A stretch of 64,000 nt of DNA. Source: Dickeya undicola (lineage in GTDB: Bacteria > Pseudomonadota > Gammaproteobacteria > Enterobacterales > Enterobacteriaceae). Position numbers and translations under genes: made by a program. The stretch lies in assembly GCF_000784735.1 (NCBI RefSeq), contig NZ_JSYG01000019.1:124001-188000 (forward strand), given 5' to 3'. Positions 18,377 through 27,093 of this stretch are shown here, piece after piece (positions within the stretch are counted from its first letter, which is position 1; each line of letters begins with the position of its first letter). The notes under the pieces are model-generated. The model saw only the letters and a program-made list of their open reading frames with translations, made no database searches and was not told the DNA's origin.

Positions 18377-19393
18377 TCAGGCGATATTAACCAGCGCCAG
18401 CGCACGTTCCACCACGGTGGCATCCGCACCGGGCTTATGCGCATTCTCACTCAGGTAACGCCGCCACTGGCGTGCGCCGGGCACGCCCTGAAACAGCCCG
18501 AGCATATGGCGTGTCATGTGGCCTAACGATGCACCGCCGGAGAGTTCGCGCTCGATATACGGGTACATCGCCCGCACCACGTCGGCCTGACTCGGCGCAA
18601 TCGCGTCTGCACCAAACAGTTCACTGTCGACCTGCGTCAGCATACCGGGGTTTTGATAGGCTTCGCGGCCCACCATCACGCCATCCACGTGTTGCAGGTG
18701 CTGCTGCGCCTCGGCCAGCGTTTTGATGCCGCCGTTAATCGCCAGTGTCAGCGACGGGAAATCGCGTTTGAGCTGGTAGACGCGCGGGTAATCCAGCGGC
18801 GGGATCTCGCGGTTTTCTTTCGGGCTCAGGCCGGACAGCCAGGCTTTGCGGGCGTGGACGATGAAGGTATCGCAGCCGCCCTGCTCGGAAACGGTACGGA
18901 TGAAGTCGCACAGAAATTCGTAGCTGTCCTGATCGTCGATGCCGATGCGGGTTTTGACCGTCACTGGAATGCTGACGCGTTCGCGCATCGCTTTCACGCA
19001 ATCCGCCACCAGTTGCGCTTCCGCCATCAGGCAGGCACCGAAACGGCCATTTTGCACCCGGTCGGACGGGCAGCCGACGTTGAGGTGGATTTCGTCATAG
19101 CCGCGCTGTTGTGCCAGCAGCGCGCATTGTGCCAGCGCCGCCGGGTCGCTGCCGCCGAGCTGCAACGCCAGCGGATGCTCTTCCTCGCTGTAGGCCAGAT
19201 AGTCGCCCTTGCCGTGCAAAATCGCCCCGGTGGTCACCATCTCGGTGTACAACAGCGCGTTGTGACTCAGCAGCCGGTGAAAGTAGCGGCAATGACGGTC
19301 AGTCCAGTCCAGCATCGGGGCCACGCTAAAGCGGCCGTGCCAGAATTTCTGGGACACACCGGTGGCGAAAGCGGTTGGGGCTGGACTTATCAC
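18377..19393 (-). CDS. dusA: tRNA-dihydrouridine(20/20a) synthase DusA
   Basis: DusA uses FMN and NADPH to reduce uridine 20 in the tRNA D-loop. The 338-aa protein has the TIM-barrel start [17 protein letters not shown], the catalytic-cysteine block [19 protein letters not shown], and the C-terminal helical tRNA-binding part ending near [12 protein letters not shown]. It is upstream of pspG as in E. coli. The 5' end of dusA is a known integration target of some mobile elements; no integrase is seen here, although a RES-Xre pair and a synteny change begin just beyond it. Confidence 0.95.
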   Translation of the reverse strand: MISPAPTAFATGVSQKFWHGRFSVAPMLDWTDRHCRYFHRLLSHNALLYTEMVTTGAILHGKGDYLAYSEEEHPLALQLGGSDPAALAQCALLAQQRGYDEIHLNVGCPSDRVQNGRFGACLMAEAQLVADCVKAMRERVSIPVTVKTRIGIDDQDSYEFLCDFIRTVSEQGGCDTFIVHARKAWLSGLSPKENREIPPLDYPRVYQLKRDFPSLTLAINGGIKTLAEAQQHLQHVDGVMVGREAYQNPGMLTQVDSELFGADAIAPSQADVVRAMYPYIERELSGGASLGHMTRHMLGLFQGVPGARQWRRYLSENAHKPGADATVVERALALVNIA

Positions 19394-19537
19394 GATACGA
19401 ACTCACTGTCTGGCTGAAAATAAAGGGGCGTTATAGTAGCGTGATTTGCCGGTCTTTGGGAGGTCGGCGGCGGATTTTGCGTTTCCCGTGCGGTTGCAAT
19501 AAACTGATGTTGCAACTGCAACGAATCAGGAGGGGTT

Positions 19538-19990
19538 ATGACCGCGCTGTTTACACCGACCGTCCGTGTACTTGAGCACGAGGGGATCTTAGCCGCTCTG
19601 TCCCTCTCTTCTTCACTGGTGCGGGCGCATGAGCAGATCAGCGAAGGCTTGCCGGTCAGCATCATCCGCGAGGCTGCCAATAAGGCGCAACTGGATGAAG
19701 GGTATTTGCTGCGGCTGGTCGGCGTCGATCGCAGCACCTACCACCGTCGGTTGAAACATCCGGAGAAAACCTGGTCGGTGGAGCAGGGTGCCCGAATTTA
19801 CGCCAGCGTTCGGGTGCTGGATGCCGCTGCCCGGCTGTTCGATCATGATTACGTCAAAGCCGTTGACTGGCTGAATCAGCCTGCAAAGGCGCTGGGTGGG
19901 CAACCACCGGCTGCCATGCTGAAAACCCCAGCTGGCACCGAAGCGGTGCTGGATCTGATTGGCCGTATCGGCCACGGCGTCATCAGCTGA
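19538..19990 (+). CDS. Xre/MbcA/ParS-type antitoxin (DUF2384)
   Basis: This 150-aa protein is the antitoxin of a RES-Xre toxin-antitoxin pair. It has an N-terminal Xre-like helix-turn-helix part (residues 40-75, with LDEGYLLRLVGVDRSTYHRR) and the C-terminal DUF2384 domain (ARIYASVRVLDAAARLFD...AVDWLNQPAKALGGQPPAAML) that covers the toxin active site in known members. AGGAGGGG precedes ATG 19538. It overlaps the toxin gene by one base (TGATG), typical of translational coupling, and probably autoregulates the operon. Confidence 0.9.
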   Translation: MTALFTPTVRVLEHEGILAALSLSSSLVRAHEQISEGLPVSIIREAANKAQLDEGYLLRLVGVDRSTYHRRLKHPEKTWSVEQGARIYASVRVLDAAARLFDHDYVKAVDWLNQPAKALGGQPPAAMLKTPAGTEAVLDLIGRIGHGVIS

Positions 19991-20448
19991 TGGCGACGTT
20001 TTACCGCCTGGTAAAGCAGACATTTGTGGCGCAGGCGTTTGATGGCGCGGGCGCGAAACTGTACGGTGGGCGCTGGAACAGCAAAGGCGTTCCCTGCGTC
20101 TATCTGGGCGGCACCATCGCGCTGTGCCTGCTGGAGACGCTGGTACATCTGAGGGACGTGGCTATGTTGCCTGCGTTCTCTCTGTTATCGGTGGAGGTGC
20201 CCGATACGCTGGTGATGGAATTAAGCCGGGATGCCTTGCCCGCTGACTGGCAACAGGATCCGCCGCCGGACGCCACCCGGCAGATCGGCGATGAATGGCT
20301 GGCGTCGCGCGTCAGTCTGGTGCTGAAGGTGCCGAGCACGCTGACCGGCGAATGGAACGCGTTATTCAACCCTGAACACCCAAAGGCGCAGCAGGTGTTA
20401 TCCACGTTGCAGGTGGTGCCGTTCTCTTTCGATTCCCGCCTGTTGTAG
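19990..20448 (+). CDS. RES-domain toxin (NAD+-depleting)
   Basis: RES toxins resemble ADP-ribosyltransferases and degrade NAD+. The 152-aa product carries the three family positions: arginine in YGGRWNSKGVP (residues 25-35), glutamate in CLLETLVHL, and serine in VPSTLTGEWN. The length is standard, so it is likely functional. The upstream DUF2384 gene is its antitoxin. It ends about 36 bp before the convergent UTRA regulator. Toxicity is family knowledge, not tested here. Confidence 0.9.
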   Translation: MATFYRLVKQTFVAQAFDGAGAKLYGGRWNSKGVPCVYLGGTIALCLLETLVHLRDVAMLPAFSLLSVEVPDTLVMELSRDALPADWQQDPPPDATRQIGDEWLASRVSLVLKVPSTLTGEWNALFNPEHPKAQQVLSTLQVVPFSFDSRLL

Positions 20449-20484
20449 TCCGGTAGTCTTCCTATTCCCCGCGTGGCTTGTGGC

Positions 20485-21192
20485 TCACGCTTCCACATCA
20501 ATATACAACGCGTCGTAGCGCCAGTATTCGCAGTCGCAGTCGATGATGCGGTCGTGCTGATCGCGGTTGATGCGGGTGATGAACAGCGCCGGGCTACCGG
20601 GCGCGAGTTTTAACGCTGGGGCGGCCACTGGCGGCAGTGGCGTCGGCAGCATGGTGAAACGCACCCGGCCGTAACGAATGTCGTATTGCGACTGGTAAAG
20701 CTGGGTGAGTGAGCGCGTCAGGTCGCTCTTCAGCAGGTTCGGAAACCAGGCCGGGTTCAGGTAGTGTTCCACGTACAGCACCGCGCGCCCGTCGAGACGC
20801 CGCAAACGGCGGATACGGTAGATATCGGCACCTTCCTCCAGTTCCAGATGGCGGGCTATCGCCACATTTGCTGCGATAACACCGGCATCCAGCACTTCGG
20901 TGGTGGCTTTACGCCCCTGTTTTTCTGCCATTTCATGAAAGTGACTTCTGTGCAGCGGATTATAGCTAAGCCGCGGCGGTGAGATGAACCAACCGCGCCG
21001 CAGCTCACGATAGATGATGCCCTGCGATTCCAGCAAGGTGAGCGCTTCGCGCAGGGTAATGCGGGTGGTAGAAAACTGCTCGCTGAGCGCCCGTTCGGAC
21101 GGCAACCGCCCGTGGGCGAACTCGCCCCGGCGAATCCGTTCGAGCAGCGCATCGGCAATCTGGGCGACGGCGGTCGGTTGTATTTTCATCAT
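20485..21192 (-). CDS. GntR-family regulator with UTRA domain
   Basis: The 235-aa product has a GntR winged helix (LPSERALSEQFSTTRITLREALTLLESQGIIYRE, about residues 27-61) and a C-terminal UTRA effector domain (YRIRRLRRLDGRAVLYVEHYLNPAWFPNLL). ATG 21192 or the next ATG (21189) starts MKIQPTAVAQIADALLERI; upstream in-frame sequence is non-conserved. It is divergent from an ABC transporter and hydrolase cassette. A palindrome at 21395-21410 is a good operator candidate. Related regulators control phosphonate or amino-sugar uptake; the effector here is unknown. Confidence 0.88.
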   Translation of the reverse strand: MMKIQPTAVAQIADALLERIRRGEFAHGRLPSERALSEQFSTTRITLREALTLLESQGIIYRELRRGWFISPPRLSYNPLHRSHFHEMAEKQGRKATTEVLDAGVIAANVAIARHLELEEGADIYRIRRLRRLDGRAVLYVEHYLNPAWFPNLLKSDLTRSLTQLYQSQYDIRYGRVRFTMLPTPLPPVAAPALKLAPGSPALFITRINRDQHDRIIDCDCEYWRYDALYIDVEA

Positions 21193-21394
21193 CGTGAGAG
21201 CCTTGATGTTGTGCAGCCTGCACCATAGCAGGGATTTTTGACTATCAGGTTGCATGTTTGTCGGGGTGATGCAAATCCCAAGCCGACAGGCATCAGATGC
21301 CGCTTGTGGGCGTTTGCAGGCTGGTGCTGAAACCTGTTTGTCACACTGTTGACATGAAAACTTCATCGCCGTGTGCTGAATTGGCGTACTTATT

Positions 21395-21410
21395 GCTGGA
21401 CTAGACCAGC
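21395..21410. promoter_or_regulatory. Candidate UTRA/GntR operator
   Basis: The sequence GCTGGACTAGACCAGC is an inverted repeat (arms GCTGG/CCAGC) about 50 bp upstream of the transporter start. It resembles the TGGTCTAGACCA-type sites bound by HutC/UTRA regulators. A half-site-like AGACCAAC follows at 21419-21426. Confidence 0.5.
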
Positions 21411-21459
21411 AGAGTATCAGACCAACAGCGTATCACTCCCCTTCCTATGGAGCATAATG

Positions 21460-22512
21460 ATGAAAAAATTGTTGTCTTCTGTATTAATCAGCAGCGCGTT
21501 GTTTTCGGGTGCCGTCATGGCGCAGGATCTGGCGGCGCTGGAAAAAGCTGCCCGCGCCGAAGGCGAAGTTAACAGCGTCGGTATGCCGGACAGCTGGGCC
21601 AACTGGAAAGATACCTGGGATGATTTGAGCGCCAAATATGGCCTGAAACACAGCGATACCGACATGTCTTCCGCGCAGGAGATCGCCAAGTTCGCCGCTG
21701 AGAAAGAGAACGCCAGCGCGGATATCGGCGACGTAGGCGTGGCCTTCGGCCCGGTAGCGGTGCAGAAAGGCGTGAGCCAGCCGTACAAGCCGACCACTTG
21801 GGAACAGGTGCCGGACTGGGCGAAAGACAAAGACGGCCACTGGGCGATGGCCTACACCGGCACCATTGCGTTTATCGTCGATAAACAGCAGGTAAAAGAC
21901 ATTCCGCATAGCTGGGCGGATCTGCAAAAAGGCAAATACGTGGTGACCATCGGCGATGTCGGCACCGCGTCTCAAGCCTCCAGCGGTGTGCTGGCAGCCA
22001 GTTTCGCGCTGGGAGGCAACGAGAAGAACATGAAACCGGCGCTGGATTTCTTCGCCAAACTGGCGAAAGAAGGCCGCCTCGGTCTGACCAACCCGGCTAT
22101 CGCCAATATCGAGAAAGGCGAAGTGCAGGTGGGCGTGGTATGGGACTTTAACGGCCTGAACTACCGCGACAAGATCAACAAGGATCGCTTCGAGGTCTTG
22201 ATCCCGTCTGACGGTTCGGTGATCTCCGGCTACACCACCATCATCAACAAATACGCCAAACACCCGAACGCCGCCAAACTGGCGCGTGAGTACATCTTCT
22301 CCGACGCCGGTCAGATCAACCTGGCGCGCGGCTACGCTCGCCCGATCCGCGCCCAGCACATTACTCTGCCGGATGACGTGAAAGCCAAGTTGCTACCGCA
22401 GGAACAGTATAAAAACGCGCATCCGATCGCCGACGCTGAAGCCTGGGACAAGACGGTGAAAGCACTGCCGCGTCTGTGGCAGGAAAACGTCATGATCAAC
22501 ATGAAGCAGTAA
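21460..22512 (+). CDS. ABC transporter periplasmic substrate-binding protein
   Basis: This 350-aa protein has a cleavable signal peptide (MKKLLSSVLISSALFSGAVMA) and the two-lobed fold of iron/polyamine/phosphonate-type binding proteins. Typical segments are EGEVNSVGMPDSWANWKDTW, YTGTIAFIVDKQQVKDIPHSWADL and GEVQVGVVWDFNGLNYRD. GGAG at 21449 favours ATG 21460 over 21457. It leads a five-gene operon: binding protein, AP-superfamily hydrolase, two permeases, ATPase. The ligand is unknown; phosphonate- or phosphoester-like compounds are suggested by the hydrolase. Confidence 0.85.
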   Translation: MKKLLSSVLISSALFSGAVMAQDLAALEKAARAEGEVNSVGMPDSWANWKDTWDDLSAKYGLKHSDTDMSSAQEIAKFAAEKENASADIGDVGVAFGPVAVQKGVSQPYKPTTWEQVPDWAKDKDGHWAMAYTGTIAFIVDKQQVKDIPHSWADLQKGKYVVTIGDVGTASQASSGVLAASFALGGNEKNMKPALDFFAKLAKEGRLGLTNPAIANIEKGEVQVGVVWDFNGLNYRDKINKDRFEVLIPSDGSVISGYTTIINKYAKHPNAAKLAREYIFSDAGQINLARGYARPIRAQHITLPDDVKAKLLPQEQYKNAHPIADAEAWDKTVKALPRLWQENVMINMKQ

Positions 22513-22533
22513 CAGCGCAGGCGGGAGTTCGGG

Positions 22534-23358
22534 ATGAAAACGATTCTGGTGATACTGGACGGGCTGAGCTTTCAGGTCGGACGCGAGGCGATGGGCTATT
22601 TGCAGGCGGAGTGCGCCGCCGGGCGCGGTTGCCTCTACCAGCTGGAGTGCGAGCTGCCCTCGCTGTCGCGCCCGTTGTATGAGTGCATTCTCACCGGCGT
22701 GACGCCGGTGCGAAGCGGCATTATCCACAACGGCGTTGATCGGCTGAGCCGCGAGCGTAGCATTTTTCATTACGCCCGCGACGCCGGTCTGACCACCGCA
22801 GCAGCGGCGTATCACTGGGTCAGCGAGCTGTACAACCGCACGCCGTTTGACGCGGCGCGTGATCGTCATACCGTTGAGCCGTTGCTGCCGATCCAGTACG
22901 GCCACTTCTACCATGACGACAGCTATCCCGACTCCCATCTGTTTGAAGACGCGGAAAGTCTGCGCCTGCGCTACCAGCCAGACTTTTTGCTGATCCACCC
23001 GATGAACATCGATGACGCCGGGCACCGCTACGGCCTGTCGACCCCGCAGTACCGCAACCAGGCGCGCATGGCGGACGGCTACCTGTCGCACTGGATGCCG
23101 CGCTGGCTGGAGGAGGGGTATCAGGTGCTGGTGACCGCCGATCACGGCATGAATGACGACCGCAGTCACGGCGGGATTTTGCCGCCAGAGCGTCAGGTGC
23201 CGCTGTACGTGTTCGGCAACGGTTTCTCGCTGCAACCGGATGCCGCGCCGCAACAAACCGAGCTGTGCGGCACGGTGTGCCAGCTGCTTGGCGTGGTGCA
23301 CGACAAACCGGTGAGCCGCAATTTACTGATAAAAGGCACCGCGGAGGGGCGAGCGTGA
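22534..23358 (+). CDS. Alkaline-phosphatase-superfamily hydrolase (nucleotide pyrophosphatase-like)
   Basis: The 274-aa protein belongs to the phosphodiesterase/phosphonate hydrolase branch of the alkaline phosphatase superfamily. Candidate metal ligands are in VILDG near the N-terminus, NIDDAGHRYG, and TADHGMNDDRSHGG; the nucleophile is probably in PSLSRPLYECILTGVTP. There is no signal peptide, so it acts in the cytoplasm, presumably on an imported substrate. It is encoded between the binding protein and the first permease, and its TGA overlaps the permease GTG. It is shorter than phosphonoacetate hydrolase (about 400 aa), so that identity is not claimed. Confidence 0.8.
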   Translation: MKTILVILDGLSFQVGREAMGYLQAECAAGRGCLYQLECELPSLSRPLYECILTGVTPVRSGIIHNGVDRLSRERSIFHYARDAGLTTAAAAYHWVSELYNRTPFDAARDRHTVEPLLPIQYGHFYHDDSYPDSHLFEDAESLRLRYQPDFLLIHPMNIDDAGHRYGLSTPQYRNQARMADGYLSHWMPRWLEEGYQVLVTADHGMNDDRSHGGILPPERQVPLYVFGNGFSLQPDAAPQQTELCGTVCQLLGVVHDKPVSRNLLIKGTAEGRA

Positions 23359-24197
23359 GGAGTCGATGGCTGGCGGCGCTGGTTCTGCTGCCGTTTTTAG
23401 TGGTGTTTATTGCTTTCCAGATAGCCCCGCTGGTGTGGATGGCGATCAACAGTTTTTACAGCGACATGGAAAGCGCCTGGGGGCTGGCGAACTACCGTGA
23501 CCTGCTGACGTCGCCGTTTTATTTGCAGGCGATGCGCTTTTCGCTGGATATCTCGTTCTGGTCGAGCTTGTACGGCCTGTTCATCGCGCTGCTCGGCGGC
23601 TATTCGCTGCAACAGCTGGGGGAAGGGCGGGTCAGGCGTCTGGTGATGTCGTTCGCCAATATGACCAGCAACTTTGCCGGGGTGCCGCTGGCGTTCGCCT
23701 TTGTGATCATGCTGGGGCTGAACGGTTTTATCACCTTGTTGCTCAAACAGAACGGGCTGATCGACGGCTTTAATCTCTATTCCCGCGACGGCCTAATCCT
23801 GATTTATACCTATTTCCAGATTCCGCTCGGCATCCTGCTACTCTATCCGGCTTTCGACGGGCTGCGCAGCGAATGGCAGGAGTCGGCGGCGTTACTGGGT
23901 GCCAGCCGCTGGCGTTACTGGCTGCACATCGGCATACCGGTACTGACGCCTGCGTTGCTCGGCACCTTCGTCATTCTGCTGGCGAATGCGCTGGGGGCAT
24001 ACGCCACCATTTACGCGCTCACTACCGGCAACTTTAACGTGGTGCCCGTTCGCATTGCGGCGCTGGTTTCCGGTGATATCTCGCTGGACCCGAACCTGGG
24101 CAGCGCGCTGTCCATGTTGCTGGTGCTGTTGATGGCGCTGATTACCGTCGTCCACCAATGGCTGCTACGCCGGAGTTACCTCCATGCTGCCCGTTAA
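23355..24197 (+). CDS. ABC transporter permease 1
   Basis: This 280-aa inner-membrane protein has six predicted helices and the EAA-type loop ESAALLGASRWRYWLHIGIP (about residues 177-196), where the ATPase docks. A GTG start at 23355 overlaps the upstream stop (GTGA) and gives the N-terminus RSRWLAALVLLPFLVVF; upstream ATGs are inside the hydrolase gene. It pairs with the next gene as the membrane channel of the importer. Confidence 0.85.
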   Translation: MRSRWLAALVLLPFLVVFIAFQIAPLVWMAINSFYSDMESAWGLANYRDLLTSPFYLQAMRFSLDISFWSSLYGLFIALLGGYSLQQLGEGRVRRLVMSFANMTSNFAGVPLAFAFVIMLGLNGFITLLLKQNGLIDGFNLYSRDGLILIYTYFQIPLGILLLYPAFDGLRSEWQESAALLGASRWRYWLHIGIPVLTPALLGTFVILLANALGAYATIYALTTGNFNVVPVRIAALVSGDISLDPNLGSALSMLLVLLMALITVVHQWLLRRSYLHAAR

Positions 24198-24217
24198 TTC
24201 TGCCACCGGAGGCCGCC

Positions 24218-25000
24218 ATGTCCCGCGCTGAACGCCGTTACCACCTGCTGGTGGTGTGGCTGATCTTACTGATTTTGATGTTGCCGTTGCTCTCTACGCT
24301 GGTTTACGCGCTCGCCACCGAGTGGGGCGCGACCATTCTGCCACAGGGGTTGACCCTGAAATGGTTTATCGAATTATGGAGCGACGGCCGTTTTCTGGTG
24401 GCGTTAGGCCACTCGCTGATTATCTGTTTCGGTGCCTTGCTGTTTTCGCTGCTGCTGGTGCTACCAGCCATGTTCGTGATCGCCTGGGCGTTCCCGAAAC
24501 TGGACGGGGTGATGAACGTGCTGATTTTGCTGCCATTCGCGGTGCCGCCGGTGGTGTCGTCGGTCGGGTTGTTACAGCTTTACTCCGCCGAGCCGCTGGC
24601 GCTGACCGGCACCCCCTGGATTTTGATTGGCTGCTATTTCACTATCGCGCTACCGTTTATTTATCGCGCTATCGCCAACAACATGCAGGCCATCAATTTG
24701 CAGGAGTTGCTGGATGCCGCGCACCTGCTCGGTGCCAGCACCTGGAAAGCGGCGCTGTGGGTGGTGCTGCCCAACCTGCGTAAAGGGGTGATGATCGCCG
24801 TGCTGCTGTCGTTTTCGTTCCTGATCGGCGAGTTTGTGTTTGCCAATCTGCTGGCGGGCACCAACTACGAAACCTTGCAGGTGTACCTCTACAACAAACG
24901 CAACGATAGCGGGCATTTCACCAGCGCGCTGGTGATCTCCTATTTTCTGGTGGTGCTGCTGGTGACCTGGCTGGCGAATGCGCTTAACCGCCATCAATGA
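24218..25000 (+). CDS. ABC transporter permease 2
   Basis: This 260-aa permease has about six membrane segments and the EAA loop DAAHLLGASTWKAALWVVLP. ATG 24218 (MSRAERRYHLLVVWL) has GGAGG directly upstream; an earlier in-frame ATG overlaps the first permease and encodes a proline-rich tail not typical of the family. The partner of permease 1, it is 20 bp downstream of it and 33 bp before the ATPase gene. Confidence 0.87.
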   Translation: MSRAERRYHLLVVWLILLILMLPLLSTLVYALATEWGATILPQGLTLKWFIELWSDGRFLVALGHSLIICFGALLFSLLLVLPAMFVIAWAFPKLDGVMNVLILLPFAVPPVVSSVGLLQLYSAEPLALTGTPWILIGCYFTIALPFIYRAIANNMQAINLQELLDAAHLLGASTWKAALWVVLPNLRKGVMIAVLLSFSFLIGEFVFANLLAGTNYETLQVYLYNKRNDSGHFTSALVISYFLVVLLVTWLANALNRHQ

Positions 25001-25033
25001 ATCAAGTAATGAGTAAAAAGGGACACGCTGAAC

Positions 25034-26026
25034 ATGGCCTACCTTGACGTCATCAATCTGAATAAACACTACGGGCCGACCAGAGTGTTTCAGGATATCC
25101 AATTTTCGGCCGATGAAGGCGAGTTCGTCACCCTGCTGGGGCCGAGCGGCTGCGGCAAGTCGACGCTATTGCGCTGTCTGGCTGGGCTGACGTCGGTAGA
25201 CAGCGGCCAGATTCTGCTACAAGGCCGCGACATCGTGCCACTGTCGCCGCAACAGCGCGATATCGGCATGGTATTCCAGAATTACGCGCTGTTTCCCAAT
25301 ATGACCGTTGAAGGCAATGTGGCCTTTGGCCTGAAAATGCAGAAACTGCCTGCCAGCGAGATTCGCTCACGGGTGGCGGACGTGCTCGCCCTGGTGGAGT
25401 TGGGCGATTATGCCCGCCGCTATCCGCATCAGTTGTCCGGCGGGCAGTGTCAGCGCGTGGCGCTGGCTCGTTCGCTGGTAACCCGCCCGCGTCTGCTACT
25501 GTTGGACGAACCCCTGTCGGCGCTGGATGCGCGTATTCGTCGCCACCTGCGCGAGCAGATCCGCCGTATCCAGCAGGAGCTGAACCTGACCGCCATTTTC
25601 GTCACCCACGATCAGGAAGAGGCGCTGACGTTATCCGACCGCATCGTGCTGATGAACAAGGGCGAAATCGTGCAAAACGGCGACGCCGAATCGCTCTACA
25701 CCCAACCTGTCAGCCTGTTCGCCGCTGGGTTTATCGGCAGCTACAACCTGCTGAGCGCTGAACAGGCGATGCGCCTGACCGGCGGACGTTTTTCCAGCCA
25801 GGTGGCGCTACGCCCAGAGTCGGTGCTGCTGTGCGCACCGGAGCAAGGGCTGGCCGGAGAGGTAGTCGGTCACAGCCTGTTGGGCAACGTGGTGCGCTAC
25901 CGGGTGCGCATCAGCGAGGTGGAGCTGTTGGTGGATGTGCTCAACCGCTCGGTGGCCGACTTGCACCCAACCGGCAGTCAGGTCGGAGTGCAGATCGATC
26001 TCAGCGCGCTGCGTGAGGTGGCGTAA
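25034..26026 (+). CDS. ABC transporter ATP-binding protein
   Basis: The 330-aa ATPase energises the importer. It has Walker A GPSGCGKST (near residue 38), the Q-loop VFQNYALFPNMTVEGNV, the signature LSGGQCQRVALARSL, Walker B LLLLDEPLSALD and the H-loop FVTHDQEEA. A C-terminal TOBE-like regulatory region of about 90 residues follows. It is the last gene of the cassette and converges on lysR with 10 bp between stops. Confidence 0.92.
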   Translation: MAYLDVINLNKHYGPTRVFQDIQFSADEGEFVTLLGPSGCGKSTLLRCLAGLTSVDSGQILLQGRDIVPLSPQQRDIGMVFQNYALFPNMTVEGNVAFGLKMQKLPASEIRSRVADVLALVELGDYARRYPHQLSGGQCQRVALARSLVTRPRLLLLDEPLSALDARIRRHLREQIRRIQQELNLTAIFVTHDQEEALTLSDRIVLMNKGEIVQNGDAESLYTQPVSLFAAGFIGSYNLLSAEQAMRLTGGRFSSQVALRPESVLLCAPEQGLAGEVVGHSLLGNVVRYRVRISEVELLVDVLNRSVADLHPTGSQVGVQIDLSALREVA

Positions 26027-26036
26027 GGGGGCTGCT

Positions 26037-26972
26037 TTAAACCGGGTCGTGCGCCAGCCAGTGCTGCAACCGGGAGGGAAAGCGCTCGGCGAAGGCGATC
26101 AGCTGTTCGGTGAATTGCGCCACCAGCGATGAGGCCGGGCGGTGCAGCGGGCGAATCAGGCTGACGGTAAACGGCACCTCGATGCTGAAACGGCGTACTG
26201 CCACCGCGCCGCTGCTGGCGTAATCCACCGCCGTCAGCGGATTGACTATCGACAACCCGACCCCGGCGCGCACCATCGCGCACACCGAAGCGGCGCTGTG
26301 GGTGTCCAGCACCAGCCGCCGCGTCACGTTCGCCTGCTCAAACTGCTGGTCCAGCAGTTGCCGGTAACTGTCGGTACTGGAGAGGCTAATAAACGGCTGG
26401 TCGAGGAAATCCTCTGGCGTCAGCACCGCTTTGCGCGCCAGCGGGTGGCCGATGGGCAACACGCAAACTTCATTCAGCGCCATCAGCGTCTGTCGTTCCG
26501 TTCCGGCAGGCGTATTCAGGTTTTCCGTCAGCCCCAGGTCGTGGCGCTGCGCCGACAGCCACTCTTCCAGTAACGGTGATTCCTGCGGGATAACGTGCAA
26601 GTTGAGTTCGGGGTAGCGCGCCAGCAGCGGCTGACAGACCTCGGGCAGCAACGACTGGGAGAACACCGGCAGACAAGCCACCGATAACGGTGCCTGCCGG
26701 AACTGGCGGATATCCTGCGCGGCGCTGATGATGCGATCCAGCCCGTAATAGGAGTGCTGCACTTCGTCGAACAGTTGTAATGCTTGCACGGTAGGGTGCA
26801 ACCGCCCGCGCAGGCGCTCAAACAGCGGCATCTGCACCAGATGTTCGAAGCGCGCCAGCTCGCGGCTGACCGTCGGCTGCGAGGTATTGAGCAGCGCCGC
26901 GGCTTCTGTCAGGTTGCCGGTGGTCATGACCGCGTGGAAGATCTCGATGTGGCGCAGGGAAATGGCGTTCAT
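26037..26972 (-). CDS. lysR: LysR, activator of lysA
   Basis: This 311-aa LysR-type regulator has the N-terminal helix-turn-helix SLRHIEIFHAVMTTGNLTEAAALLNTSQPTVSRELARFE and a periplasmic-binding-protein-like effector domain. It is divergent from lysA with 121 bp between starts, the arrangement in E. coli, where LysR activates lysA when diaminopimelate is abundant and lysine is low. ATG 26972 follows a GAGGGG motif; an upstream extension to 27068 is not conserved in type. Confidence 0.93.
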   Translation of the reverse strand: MNAISLRHIEIFHAVMTTGNLTEAAALLNTSQPTVSRELARFEHLVQMPLFERLRGRLHPTVQALQLFDEVQHSYYGLDRIISAAQDIRQFRQAPLSVACLPVFSQSLLPEVCQPLLARYPELNLHVIPQESPLLEEWLSAQRHDLGLTENLNTPAGTERQTLMALNEVCVLPIGHPLARKAVLTPEDFLDQPFISLSSTDSYRQLLDQQFEQANVTRRLVLDTHSAASVCAMVRAGVGLSIVNPLTAVDYASSGAVAVRRFSIEVPFTVSLIRPLHRPASSLVAQFTEQLIAFAERFPSRLQHWLAHDPV

Positions 26973-27093
26973 ATACCCCTCGGGTGTGTTAGCCCATATC
27001 AGAAATGAATAGAGTCTGCGAAAAAGGATATTGGTATTATAGGTTGCAGGCCAGCACAATTTCGGCATCTGATCACATCACGGTACGATATCC

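Noticed and set aside
19394-19537. Possible integrated prophage or genomic island at dusA
   Set aside because: No integrase, phage gene or obvious att repeat is visible in the window; only the toxin-antitoxin pair and the synteny change hint at it.
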